Made by a program: the position numbers and the translations under genes. Of a DNA stretch of 60,500 bases, positions 1-8,386 are shown piece after piece. The DNA comes from JAUYMM01 sp049301455 (lineage in GTDB: Bacteria > Patescibacteriota > Microgenomatia > UBA8517), in the NCBI GenBank assembly GCA_049301455.1, contig JBAQKY010000025.1, positions 1 to 60,500 on the forward strand. Reading direction: 5' to 3'. How positions within the stretch are numbered: position 1 is the stretch's first letter; each line of letters starts with the position of its first letter. The notes beneath the pieces were generated by a model. That model worked only from the letters and a program-made list of their open reading frames with translations. It searched no databases and was not told the origin of the DNA.

Positions 1-333
1 GTCTTTATATCATCAGGTTTGGTCTTTTTGTCTTCGTTTCTTTTGTTTTTACAAGGCCTTTGGTCAATTGAACTTGAGAAGGAATTTGATAAAGGTATAT
101 TTGTTATGTCGCTAGTATCAAGTTTGATCCTAACAGAGCTTGCAATCTTAATATTCTTTTGGCCTGTTACTGTGGTCGTAGGCTCACTTTTTCTAACCAG
201 TGGGGTATACTTACTTTTAGGTTTGGGACAGGCTAAACTTGAAGATAGATTGTTTCCAGGCGTGGTTCGTGAGTATTTAACTGTTGGATTAATTGTTTTA
301 ATTGGAATGTTTTTTGCTACACGTTGGGGATAA
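1..333 (+). CDS. C-terminal part of a multi-pass membrane protein (cut by window start)
   Basis: The frame is open from base 1 to a TAA at 331-333, so the gene begins left of the window. The visible ~110 residues are very hydrophobic and can be read as three or four membrane segments: near the left edge, around residues 30-55, 60-75 of the visible part, and the last 20. A charged loop (AKLEDRLFPGVVREY) precedes the last segment. I do not recognise the family and see no catalytic motif. It is followed by the longest gene-free region of the window, so it is probably the last gene of its transcript. Confidence 0.6.
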   Translation, partial: VFISSGLVFLSSFLLFLQGLWSIELEKEFDKGIFVMSLVSSLILTELAILIFFWPVTVVVGSLFLTSGVYLLLGLGQAKLEDRLFPGVVREYLTVGLIVLIGMFFATRWG

Positions 334-382
334 GGGGAGAGAGGGTAGTATCCCATAATATATCCTATAATTATTACTTCAC

Positions 383-411
383 TTTTCACGACGTCCTATA
401 AGTTTTCACGA
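383..411 (+). repeat. Tandem TTTTCACGA motif, 20-bp pitch
   Basis: TTTTCACGA occurs at 383-391 and 403-411, exactly 20 bp apart, close to two helical turns. The longer AAGTTTTCACG (400-410) is the reverse complement of CGTGAAAACTT at 1152-1162, next to the promoter of the 1197 gene. This is compatible with binding sites for one regulator; no regulator gene is adjacent. Confidence 0.4.
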
Positions 412-435
412 AATGATACAGTTTGTACTAGTTGT

Positions 436-444
436 TGTGGATAA
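436..444 (-). promoter_or_regulatory. DnaA box (TTATCCACA)
   Basis: The minus strand reads TTATCCACA, the consensus DnaA box. A weaker relative, TTATCCATT on the minus strand, lies near 961-969. One perfect box does not make an origin, and no dnaA or dnaN is visible nearby. Confidence 0.4.
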
Positions 445-1121
445 CTTAATTTGTGATTAGAGAGAAGTGATGTGTATGTACGACAGTCAGATGAAAGTAA
501 TATCCATAGTGTTCTTCTATTGGATATGTTAATGGTAATTGATATGTATTCTTCGGTTTAGCTGTCTATAAATTGTATGTCGTACAATAATACTTTTACG
601 ACGCATTATATATGGTTGAGAGTAGTGCAGTATTTTGTTAATTTCTTAAAACTTCTTTGTATATGTTGATTATTTTCTCCTATATGCATGATATTTTTGT
701 TACTTTTCCCTCTAATTTATCTTTCTATAGGGATTTGTCTGTTTGAGCCTAAAATCTTTCTATAAGTCCCCTAAATTTTAAAAATTGGAGGAGTCCTGTA
801 TTGGGCCGAAAATACGGGAATATATTTGGATGATGTACTAGTCGGCTTTTGATTTAGACAGGCCTTAAAATCGATCACAGAAGGTCATATTAAGCTCATA
901 TTTTAGCGACCTTTATTGTATGTTTAATAGGCATTAGTTGCTTTAACAAATTAGTTTTTTAATGGATAAACAATGTAGTTAAAAAGTTTTACTTATATAG
1001 ATAAATAATTTATTAAAATTTAAAAAATATTATTTCATATTATTTAAGTAAATTATTAATTTAAACTTTTTATATGTAGTAAGTTGGTAAAATGGCTGTT
1101 ATTAAATTTTGTCTTAAAAAT

Positions 1122-1147
1122 AGGGGACTTCTCCCCTCTTTTGTTTT
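1122..1147 (+). terminator. Terminator-like hairpin
   Basis: Stem AGGGGA (1122-1127), loop CTTC, stem TCCCCT (1132-1137), followed by a T-rich tract. It could insulate the 1197 promoter from upstream transcription. Confidence 0.45.
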
Positions 1148-1162
1148 CATCCGTGAAAACTT

Positions 1163-1190
1163 TTGACAAATTATATTTTTAGTATATTAT
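1163..1190 (+). promoter_or_regulatory. Promoter of the 1197 gene, leaderless type
   Basis: TTGACA (1163-1168), 16-bp spacer, TATTAT (1185-1190). The ATG follows 6 nt after the -10, so the predicted transcription start falls on the start codon. A perfect inverted repeat GTTTTCA-TCCG-TGAAAAC (1143-1160) abuts the -35 and could be an operator. Confidence 0.65.
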
Positions 1191-1196
1191 TCGACC

Positions 1197-1418
1197 ATGG
1201 TTGAGAAGATACATATTACGACCGGTAAGGTTGATGGTAGTACCTATATATTATTCACAAACGATACACCTCCTCCAGTCACTTGTTTTAGGTATTGTCA
1301 CTCTGACAAGTTTGTTTTAAAAATGCATAACCGGAGACAAAGCTGCGAGGTCCCTGTGCAAGTTGTTGTTCCAAGTCCTTGGACCCGTTGGTTAAAAGAA
1401 AAAGAGAAAAACAAGTAG
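1197..1418 (+). CDS. Small protein of unknown function (73 aa)
   Basis: Not recognised. It has four cysteines or fewer spread through the middle, a PPP stretch near residue 25, and a strongly basic C-terminus (KEKEKNK). No signal peptide or membrane segment is visible. I accept it as a gene because it starts exactly where a strong TTGACA/TATTAT promoter predicts the transcript to begin. It lies just upstream of the recombinase gene but has a separate promoter from it. Confidence 0.5.
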   Translation: MVEKIHITTGKVDGSTYILFTNDTPPPVTCFRYCHSDKFVLKMHNRRQSCEVPVQVVVPSPWTRWLKEKEKNK

Positions 1419-1438
1419 GGTAACAGTGTCGTACAATA

Positions 1439-1467
1439 TTGACAGACTTCCTCAAAAGATTTATAGT
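1439..1467 (+). promoter_or_regulatory. Promoter of the recombinase gene
   Basis: TTGACA (1439-1444), 17-bp spacer, TATAGT (1462-1467). The ATG at 1477 is 9 nt beyond the -10, so the leader is at most about 3 nt. A copy of TGTCGTACAATA (1427-1438) abuts the -35; the same 12-mer is at 578-589. Confidence 0.65.
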
Positions 1468-1476
1468 AAATTATAG

Positions 1477-2409
1477 ATGGATTCTGCCACATCAAAAAAT
1501 TCTGAAATATCAAAAAAAATAGATGAATTCTTAGATTATTTATCTGTTGAAAAAGGATGCTCCCCTCTTACAATTAGAAACTACAGACACTACCTAACAA
1601 GACTTCTTGAGTGGTTAATTACAAACAAAAAACACACAGATATTAAATCTATTAACCAAGACATTATCCATGACTTTAGGGCATATCTAGCAAAAATTGG
1701 TTTAGGCAAGAAGACACAAGGGTACCATGCTATTGCGCTACGATCATTTTTAAAGTGGTTACTGCGTAATGATTATCAAGTAATGGCACCTGACAAGATT
1801 GAACTGCCTAAAATACCAGACAGACAAGTTAAGTTTTTAAGTGGTGAACAAGTTGACAGACTGTTAAATGCCCCTGTTATGAATGACATACAAGGCTATA
1901 GGGACAAAGCCATACTTGAAGTTTTGTTTTCTACAGGACTTCGTGTATCTGAACTAACGGGATTAAATATAGAAAAAATTGACTTTGAAAGACGTGAGTT
2001 TGGCATAACAGGAAAAGGAGGGAGAGCTAGGGTAGTTTTTCTTTCAGCTCGTGCAACTGAGTATTTAAAAAAATATTTGAATGAAAGAAAAGATCATTTT
2101 AAGCCATTGTTTATAAGACATAAAGGAAAATTGGACCCAATCACTCCAGATGAAAAAATGAGACTCACTCCCCGATCAGTTGAACGTTTGGTAAAAAAAT
2201 ATGTACATAAGATGAAACTTCCAGTTGAAGCTACTCCACATACAATGAGGCACAGTTACGCTACTGATTTATTGGTTGCAGGAGCTGATATTAGGTCAGT
2301 TCAGGAGATGCTGGGGCATAAAAATATATCAACAACACAGATTTATACTCATGTAACGAACAAGCAACTTCATGATATCCACGAAACCTTCCATGGGAGG
2401 GGGAAATAA
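1477..2409 (+). CDS. xerC: Tyrosine site-specific recombinase, XerC/XerD type
   Basis: Tyrosine recombinase, 310 aa, the normal Xer length. The N-terminal SAM-like core-binding domain spans about residues 10-100 and the catalytic domain 115-305. The full catalytic set is visible: R156 (STGLRVSEL), K180 (GKGGRARVV), H255 and R258 (HTMRHS), H281 (MLGH) and the nucleophile Y290 (IYTHV). In the family it resolves chromosome dimers at dif; integrases share the fold, but length and motif spacing favour Xer. Only one Xer-type gene is in the window, so whether it acts alone (XerH/XerS-like) or with a partner cannot be told. The start ATG sits at the predicted transcription start. Confidence 0.85.
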   Translation: MDSATSKNSEISKKIDEFLDYLSVEKGCSPLTIRNYRHYLTRLLEWLITNKKHTDIKSINQDIIHDFRAYLAKIGLGKKTQGYHAIALRSFLKWLLRNDYQVMAPDKIELPKIPDRQVKFLSGEQVDRLLNAPVMNDIQGYRDKAILEVLFSTGLRVSELTGLNIEKIDFERREFGITGKGGRARVVFLSARATEYLKKYLNERKDHFKPLFIRHKGKLDPITPDEKMRLTPRSVERLVKKYVHKMKLPVEATPHTMRHSYATDLLVAGADIRSVQEMLGHKNISTTQIYTHVTNKQLHDIHETFHGRGK

Positions 2410-3415
2410 TTTTGTTATACTTAATTCTGTGAAAAATATACTTTCTTCTCCATACAAACTTTCTGCATTCATTGGAATAATTTTTGTAACAGGTATGGCT
2501 TTGGGTGCTGTTGGTTATACAAAATTTTTTAAGAAGTCAACACAATCAGCAACAAATAAAATTGTAACTAACTATCCCCTACCTCAAATAATTGAAGAAA
2601 AAAGAGAAACAAGCAAAGCGGCCAAAACTTTTAATATTCTTTTAACTGGTCATGGTGGTGCAGGACATTCAGGTGGAGGTTTGATGGATGCCATTTTGGT
2701 TGTAAACGTTAATTTAACAGATAAAAAGGCAAATTTGATATCTTTCCCCCGTGATTTTTGGTTCTCTGGTCACAAAATAAATGCTGATCCATCACTTAAA
2801 GATGCCTTAACTGGTGTAACAGGTTTACCAATTTCAAATTCTATCGCAATTGATTTTAACTCCTTTGTAAAAATGGTTGATTCATTGGGAGGTGTAACAG
2901 TTGATGTAAAGAAGGCCTATACAGATAACTTCTACCCCGTCAGGGGCAAGGAAAATGAACTTTGTGGATTCTCAAATGAAAAAATTGAAGAAGTACACAA
3001 ACTATATACTGGCTTTGAACTGGAGAAACAATTTACTTGTAGATATGAAACTATTTCATATAACGTAGGATTACATGAGATGAATGGTGAAGAGGCTTTA
3101 AAATACGTTAGGAGTCGTCACGGAGGCAGTGATTTTGAAAGGTCACATCATCAATTTGAAGTATTAAAAGCCATACTTCAAAAGGCAAATATATCCTCTG
3201 TTGGTAATGCGCTAGGCTTTGTTAAAACAGACTTAACACTAGAGAAGATTGAAGAGATGTTGTCCGAAATTGGAAATCCACTTGAATACGCAGTTTCATT
3301 TATTAATCTATCAGACCAAAATGTTTTACAGAATAGTAAAAGTACTCAGGGAGCTTATATCTTAATTCCTAAAGACGGAGTAAATATAAAAGAATATATT
3401 AAAGATAATTTGTAA
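2372..3415 (+). CDS. LytR-CpsA-Psr (LCP) family cell-wall glycopolymer ligase
   Basis: LCP proteins move undecaprenyl-linked glycopolymers onto peptidoglycan or proteins outside the membrane. A short cytoplasmic N-terminus is followed by one membrane segment (about residues 30-50), then the LCP domain. Family marks include ILLTGHGG, DAILVVNV, ISFPRD (the PRD element that binds pyrophosphate), IDFNSFVKMVDSLGGVTV, and ALKYVRSRH...DFERSHHQ. The start is uncertain: ATG 2372 overlaps xerC by 38 nt, ATG 2393 is inside a GGGAGGGGG stretch, and GTG 2429 avoids overlap and lies 8 nt after a TATACT -10-like hexamer. The gene probably also reads through from xerC. Confidence 0.82.
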   Translation: MISTKPSMGGGNNFVILNSVKNILSSPYKLSAFIGIIFVTGMALGAVGYTKFFKKSTQSATNKIVTNYPLPQIIEEKRETSKAAKTFNILLTGHGGAGHSGGGLMDAILVVNVNLTDKKANLISFPRDFWFSGHKINADPSLKDALTGVTGLPISNSIAIDFNSFVKMVDSLGGVTVDVKKAYTDNFYPVRGKENELCGFSNEKIEEVHKLYTGFELEKQFTCRYETISYNVGLHEMNGEEALKYVRSRHGGSDFERSHHQFEVLKAILQKANISSVGNALGFVKTDLTLEKIEEMLSEIGNPLEYAVSFINLSDQNVLQNSKSTQGAYILIPKDGVNIKEYIKDNL

Positions 3416-3435
3416 AGATTATCTAATGATGAAGA

Positions 3436-4185
3436 TTATCTGATTTCGTATGAAAGACTTACTGTAACTGATATTTCTGTCTCTCCTGGAGTTACATTTG
3501 CAATTTCTGCTTGATCAGCGGACCCACCAAATGGCATTTCCTTTGTATACGATATTGGCCTTGGATAGTCCATTCCAAATGATTCAGAAACATTGATTAC
3601 TTTACCTAGTGTAATACCTGAAGCTTTTGCTAATCCTTCTGCCTTATTTTTTGCTAGTTTTACTGCTTCTTCTCTGGCTTTTTGTGTATATTCATCTTTT
3701 GTCTTTTCATTTACTTCAAAACTTATATTACCGATTACATTAGCACCTGATTCTGTAGCTATAGTTAGTGCATCATTTACCAACTCAAAATTTGTTATTT
3801 TAACTTCGTAATTAGTTGAAACTCTATATCCATTTATTTTATATGGTGAATTAGAATAGTCATATTCTGGATTAACACTGTAATTTGTTGTTTTAATGTC
3901 TTTCTCGTCAATTCCCAATTTCTTTAATGCATCAGTCAATGTTTTTGACTTTTTGTTTACAGAGTCTTGAACTTGCTTTAAATTTTGTCCCTGACTGTCA
4001 ATGCCAAATGAAACCTTTGCGATGTCAGGAACAACTGCAACCTTTCCAGTTTCTGATACTACCATTGGTTCACCTTTGGTCTGAGTTAAAACAGAAATTG
4101 GAAGTGACGGTCCAAACTTTGAATATACAAAAAGAAGGATAAAGAAAATTATTATACTACCAATGAATTCTACTCTTTTCTCCAT
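3436..4185 (-). CDS. SIMPL-domain (DUF541) membrane-anchored protein
   Basis: 249 aa. An N-terminal membrane anchor (residues ~5-25) precedes a SIMPL/DUF541 domain: VSETGKVAVVPDIAKVSFGI, then the LKKLGIDEKDIKTTNYSVNPEY element and a repeat-like C-terminal half ending in ETEISVTVSLSYEI. SIMPL proteins are periplasmic or surface proteins of poorly known role (oxidative stress, trimers or higher rings). I start at ATG 4185 rather than the upstream TTG because TTGAAA-18-TATATT (4192-4221) places the transcription start at that ATG. It converges with the LCP gene. Confidence 0.8.
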   Translation of the reverse strand: MEKRVEFIGSIIIFFILLFVYSKFGPSLPISVLTQTKGEPMVVSETGKVAVVPDIAKVSFGIDSQGQNLKQVQDSVNKKSKTLTDALKKLGIDEKDIKTTNYSVNPEYDYSNSPYKINGYRVSTNYEVKITNFELVNDALTIATESGANVIGNISFEVNEKTKDEYTQKAREEAVKLAKNKAEGLAKASGITLGKVINVSESFGMDYPRPISYTKEMPFGGSADQAEIANVTPGETEISVTVSLSYEIR

Positions 4186-4191
4186 ACATTC

Positions 4192-4221
4192 AATATAGCA
4201 TGTAATGGACGAAAGTTTCAA
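4192..4221 (-). promoter_or_regulatory. Leaderless-type promoter of the SIMPL gene
   Basis: On the minus strand TTGAAA (4216-4221), 18-bp spacer, TATATT (4192-4197), 6 nt, ATG (4185). Confidence 0.55.
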
Positions 4222-4364
4222 GAAGTTGTTTAAACTTCTTCTTCCTCATCCTCTGTTTTGATGACACATTGAACCCCCACCCCACCTTTGCGTAATTGTT
4301 TTATTATTGACATAAAGAAAAATCTTTGCCATTATGACTTTTATATATAAGCGATAAATTACCC

Positions 4365-5036
4365 TTGAGTGTTTTAGATGGTATAGAGACCAAACCATTA
4401 TCTAGCTTTGACGGATTAAAATCATCGAATATCAATAAGGTGCAAATTGAGGAGAGGCGCTCAGATGACAAAGTAATGTCGGTATTAAATCCAGAAATAA
4501 AAGTGGTTAAATCAGAATACTATGAGGAATCAGTTAACGAGCTCGTCAAGAATGTAGTTGTCCGTGCAAAAGTTGAAGCAGGAAGAAGCAAGAATGACGA
4601 AAACATTGCAAAATACCAAGAGATTGAAAAATATGCAGTCAATAACCATATAATAAGTCAAGACGAATTAAACGTAAGATTTGAAGCAGTTGTAAAAGAG
4701 GATGTGCAAGCGGCAGAGACTGTTTTGAAAGAAGTAGATAGTGCAATTGAGATGGCAGTGGCTGCTTTAAAAAATATTGAAAATTTTGACCCAGCTAATT
4801 TAACAGAAATATATTTTGTGGCGATGAAACTAGACTCAATACTAGATTTAAAATTAGACTCATCAACTAGACATGACGTCGAAAATGCAATAAAGAGAAT
4901 TCACAACGTAATGGAACTAATAGAAAAGAATGTTGAGTATAATAAGTCTACATTGGAAGAACATACTAATATTGAAAATCCATTCAGCTTCTTGACACAG
5001 TTATTTTCTCCAAAATTAAGTATTTCAACCGTTTAA
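4365..5036 (+). CDS. Predicted helical protein of unknown function
   Basis: 223 aa, not recognised. It is acidic and almost entirely amphipathic-helix in character (long runs of E, K, A, V and N with heptad-like spacing from about residue 40 to 200), with no cysteine, signal peptide or membrane segment, so it is probably cytoplasmic and coiled-coil. The start is TTG at 4365, the only reasonable initiator near the promoter-like TTGACA (4307-4312)-17-CATTAT (4330-4335). It is divergent from the SIMPL gene and convergent with the next gene. Confidence 0.55.
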   Translation: MSVLDGIETKPLSSFDGLKSSNINKVQIEERRSDDKVMSVLNPEIKVVKSEYYEESVNELVKNVVVRAKVEAGRSKNDENIAKYQEIEKYAVNNHIISQDELNVRFEAVVKEDVQAAETVLKEVDSAIEMAVAALKNIENFDPANLTEIYFVAMKLDSILDLKLDSSTRHDVENAIKRIHNVMELIEKNVEYNKSTLEEHTNIENPFSFLTQLFSPKLSISTV

Positions 5037-5072
5037 TTTATTTATAAATAAAATATTTTTTTAAATGAGAAA

Positions 5073-5663
5073 TTATTCATCTGAAGGTAGATCGAGGGGG
5101 TTATACTGATAGCTGATTTCATTATTTTCAACTTTAATACCAGAATTTAGGGCTTTTGCTCGCATCAAAACCGTACCTGCATCTTCACCTGCTGTATAAA
5201 TAATTCTTGCGTTGTAATCCCCATCGTTTTGTGCTCCATCTCTGCTAAGCTGTAGCCATATATTTCTTCCTATACCTGGTGGTGTCGCAACAACACGTGC
5301 CTCATTTGGGTGAGCAATGGGGTCTACTGCGTCTGCCAAACAGACTGTAAATTCGGTTATGTTGGGTATATTTATATTCCTTCCTAAATTAAAGTCACTC
5401 GAATACCTTGAATGCTCATCGGGAATATCATCGTGTCGAGCTTGTTGTCCACTTACATCATGAAACCTCGAATTTTCTAACCCTCCAGATATAAATATTT
5501 CAGCCTTTGGTGACTCGTTCTCAGGAGTAAAGATTTTACGGATTTCCTCTTCCCATTGATGTTTTTTACCCTCCCAAAAGGTCTGCAACTCAACTCGTCG
5601 TTCCTCATCAGTTACGCCGAAAGTTATTGCGTGTCCTTCATTTGTGGTTTGGTTATCGAACAT
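5073..5663 (-). CDS. Protein of unknown function downstream of gyrA
   Basis: 196 aa, not recognised. Acidic and soluble-looking, with no signal or membrane segment; the C-terminal third (ARIIYTAGEDAGTVLMRAKAL...) looks like an alpha/beta fold. It starts 12 nt after the gyrA stop, so it may be read through from gyrA, but a TATAAT at 5670-5675 lies exactly 6 nt before its ATG and suggests its own leaderless transcript. Confidence 0.5.
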   Translation of the reverse strand: MFDNQTTNEGHAITFGVTDEERRVELQTFWEGKKHQWEEEIRKIFTPENESPKAEIFISGGLENSRFHDVSGQQARHDDIPDEHSRYSSDFNLGRNINIPNITEFTVCLADAVDPIAHPNEARVVATPPGIGRNIWLQLSRDGAQNDGDYNARIIYTAGEDAGTVLMRAKALNSGIKVENNEISYQYNPLDLPSDE

Positions 5664-5675
5664 GTTTAAATTATA

Positions 5676-8294
5676 CTATATTACTTCTTCCTCATCTCCA
5701 GTTTTATCAATTACAGTTGCAGCTGCAATAACATCACCTTTGTTTGCAAACCTCATGATAATAACTCCTTGTGTTGCTCTTCCTAATTGAGGAATGTTTT
5801 TAACAGGAAGCTTGATTACTTGTCCCTTTTTGGATGTTATAACAAGTTGATCAGAGTTTTCAGTAACTAGTGATGCACAGGCTAAGTCCCCTGTTTTGTC
5901 AGAAACTATACAGGCCTTAACTCCTTTTCCAGATCTCTTTTGAATTGGGAATGCATCAAATTTTGTTCTTTTTCCAATTCCATGGATTGAAAGAGTTAAG
6001 ATATCTCTAAAGACTTTCTTTCTTTTGTCTTCTGGAACCTCTAGTTTATCTGGAAATACTTCCATTCCGATTAAACTGTCATCTTTGTCAAATTTCATGC
6101 CTGTTACTCCAGTTGTAGCTCTACCCATAGGTCTAACGTTTGCTTCTGGGAATCTAATTGACATACCTTTTTTGGTTAAAAGCATGACATTGTCTGTACC
6201 AAATGATAGATGAGCTGATATTAAACTATCCGTACCTTGTAATTTTATAGCAATTAGTCCAGATGATCTTAGGTTTTCAAATTGTTTTAATTCTGTCTTC
6301 TTTATTACACCAGAAGCAGTTGCCAAAATAAGGTGCTTTGCTTTCAAGTCTTTGTTAACAGGAAGAATTGATTTAATTACTTCTCCACCTTCAAGGTTTA
6401 AGAAATTAACAAGTGCTTGTCCTTTTGCTTGCCTTGATGATTCTGGTATTTCAAATGCTTTTGCACCAAAGACACGGCCTTTATTAGTAAAGAATAATAT
6501 TTGATCATGCGTACTTGCCGTAACTAAATGATCAATCTCATCTTCTTCTTTTGTTGTCATCCCAATTACTCCTTTTCCACCCCTTCTTTGTGCTTTATAT
6601 GTATTCTTTGAAACTCTTTTGATGTAGCCAGTTTTGGTAACTGTTACTAAAACATCTTCTTTGGCTACTAAATCTTCTTCTGAGAATTCTCCAATTTTAC
6701 TTTTGTAAATTTTTGTTTTTCTTGAATCTCCAAACTTTGTCTTTAGTTCTGTTAATTCTGTATCAATTATTCCCAAAATTCTTTGTGGATCTTTTAAGAT
6801 TGCGATTAGTTCATCGATTAATTTCTTTAATTCTTGGTATTCTTTTTCAATTTTTTCTCTTTCAAGTGCAGCAAGTCTTCTAAGTTGCATATCAAGAATA
6901 GCAATTGATTGGATCTCTGATAATTTAAATCTTTCAATAAGATTATTCTTTGCTTCTTCTTGGGTTTTTGACTCTCTAATTGTTTTAATTACAGCATCTA
7001 GGTTGTCGAGTGCAATTTTAAGACCTTCTAAAATATGTGATCTTCTTTTTGCTTCTGTAAGTTCAAAAATTGTTCTTCTGACAACTACTTTTTGTCTGTG
7101 TTTAATATATTCAACTAAAATTTGTCTTAAGTTTAAGGTGTGAGGAGTTCCATCAACTAATGCAACAAAGTTTGCAGGGAATGAAGTTTGAAGTCTTGTG
7201 TGTTTGTACAGGTTGTTAAGTACAGACTTTGGTTTTGCATCTTTTTTAAGATCAATTGCAACACGAAGTCCATCTTTGTCTGATTCGTCCCTAAGGTCTG
7301 CAATTCCAACAAGTTTTTTATCTTTAACAAGTTCTGCAATCTTTGCAACCATTTCTGCCTTGTTGACTTGGTATGGAATTTCAGAAATAATAATTTGAGG
7401 CCTTTTGCCACTGTCTACAATTTCTGCAATACCACGAACGACAATCTTTCCTCGTCCTGTTGCATAGACTTCTTTCAATGAATTTGCATCGTAAATAGCT
7501 CCACCTGTTGGAAAATCAGGTCCCGGTAAAATGTTTGTGATTTCGTCAATTGTTGATTCTGTTTCAAATGAAATACTTTTTGGATCTACTTCTTCTTGGG
7601 TAAATGATTTTTCTTGTCCTGCTGCAATTAAATTAATCTTTTTGATGACAAATTCGTTTTCTGATTCATGTACTTTTTCATCTTCAATAACTACTCTACC
7701 CTTCTTTAACATTTCACGAATTGCATCAATAACCTCACTTAAGTTGTGTGGTGGAATTTTAGTTGCCATACCAACAGCAATACCTTCAGATCCCATGAGT
7801 AACAAATTAGGAAGTAGAGCTGGTAAAAAGACTGGTTCCTTTAATGTAGCGTCAAAATTGTCTACATAATCAACAGTATCTTTTTCCATGTCTGCAAGTA
7901 AATATTCTGAAATTGCAGACAGTTTCATTTCAGAGTAACGCATAGCAGCAGCTGAATCACCATCAACTGATCCAAAGTTACCTTGACCTTTAAGAAGTGG
8001 GTATCGAAGTGAAAAGTCTTGTACCATACGGACCGCAGTATCATAGACAGCACTGTCTCCATGTGGATGATATTTACCTAAAACTTCTCCAACAACTTTT
8101 GCAGATTTTGTAAAACTTCCTGTGTGTTTTAATCCCATTTGAGCCATGGCATACAATATTCTTCTGTGTACTGGTTTTAGTCCATCACGAACGTCTGGTA
8201 GTGCACGAGCAACAATGACACTCATTGCATAGTCAACGTATGATTTTGATAATTCTGAAGTTATTTCTGAAATTTGTATTTTTCCAATTTCCAT
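5676..8294 (-). CDS. gyrA: DNA gyrase subunit A
   Basis: GyrA cuts and religates DNA in the A2B2 gyrase that introduces negative supercoils. 872 aa. The breakage-reunion core is clear: YAMSVIVARALPDVRDGLKP near residue 22, the quinolone-determining HPHGDSAVYD (76-85), and the catalytic Tyr in AAAMRYSE (Y120). The C-terminal beta-pinwheel carries the GyrA box QRRGGKG, which separates gyrase from topoisomerase IV. Odd point: compared with E. coli GyrA there is about 45-55 extra residues (roughly 203-248, charged) before the conserved LPGPDFPTGG. The tail is acidic (GDEEEVI). gyrB is about 4 kb away on the same strand, not adjacent. Confidence 0.95.
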   Translation of the reverse strand: MEIGKIQISEITSELSKSYVDYAMSVIVARALPDVRDGLKPVHRRILYAMAQMGLKHTGSFTKSAKVVGEVLGKYHPHGDSAVYDTAVRMVQDFSLRYPLLKGQGNFGSVDGDSAAAMRYSEMKLSAISEYLLADMEKDTVDYVDNFDATLKEPVFLPALLPNLLLMGSEGIAVGMATKIPPHNLSEVIDAIREMLKKGRVVIEDEKVHESENEFVIKKINLIAAGQEKSFTQEEVDPKSISFETESTIDEITNILPGPDFPTGGAIYDANSLKEVYATGRGKIVVRGIAEIVDSGKRPQIIISEIPYQVNKAEMVAKIAELVKDKKLVGIADLRDESDKDGLRVAIDLKKDAKPKSVLNNLYKHTRLQTSFPANFVALVDGTPHTLNLRQILVEYIKHRQKVVVRRTIFELTEAKRRSHILEGLKIALDNLDAVIKTIRESKTQEEAKNNLIERFKLSEIQSIAILDMQLRRLAALEREKIEKEYQELKKLIDELIAILKDPQRILGIIDTELTELKTKFGDSRKTKIYKSKIGEFSEEDLVAKEDVLVTVTKTGYIKRVSKNTYKAQRRGGKGVIGMTTKEEDEIDHLVTASTHDQILFFTNKGRVFGAKAFEIPESSRQAKGQALVNFLNLEGGEVIKSILPVNKDLKAKHLILATASGVIKKTELKQFENLRSSGLIAIKLQGTDSLISAHLSFGTDNVMLLTKKGMSIRFPEANVRPMGRATTGVTGMKFDKDDSLIGMEVFPDKLEVPEDKRKKVFRDILTLSIHGIGKRTKFDAFPIQKRSGKGVKACIVSDKTGDLACASLVTENSDQLVITSKKGQVIKLPVKNIPQLGRATQGVIIMRFANKGDVIAAATVIDKTGDEEEVI

Positions 8295-8311
8295 ATATTA
8301 ATGCGAATAAA

Positions 8312-8333
8312 AAAGCTCTCTATATTGAGCCTT
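8312..8333 (-). terminator. Hairpin with U-run at the 5' end of the gyrA transcript
   Basis: On the minus strand AAGGCTC (8333-8327), 8-nt loop, GAGCTTT (8318-8312), then TTTATT. It could terminate transcripts of the 8387 gene or act in the gyrA leader, because it lies just after a good promoter (8338-8366). Confidence 0.4.
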
Positions 8334-8337
8334 GATC

Positions 8338-8366
8338 ATTCTAACCTGAAATATTTGACGAAGCAA
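8338..8366 (-). promoter_or_regulatory. Promoter of gyrA
   Basis: Minus strand TTGCTT (8361-8366), 17-bp spacer, TAGAAT (8338-8343); predicted start near 8331, giving a leader of roughly 37 nt that contains most of the hairpin at 8312-8333. Confidence 0.5.
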
Positions 8367-8386
8367 GAGGAAGTCACTCGAGAATG

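Larger units (their letters stand above)
334..1196. other. AT-rich intergenic region with repeated motifs and a DnaA box
   Basis: No ORF of useful length on either strand. It holds two TTTTCACGA copies 20 bp apart (383-391, 403-411), a perfect DnaA box (436-444, minus strand), TGTCGTACA at 578-586 with an inverted copy at 477-485 and a third copy at 1427-1435 outside the region, an almost pure A/T stretch around 950-1080, a terminator-like hairpin (1122-1137), an 18-bp inverted repeat (1143-1160) and a promoter (1163-1190). A regulatory or replication role is inferred only. Confidence 0.5.
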
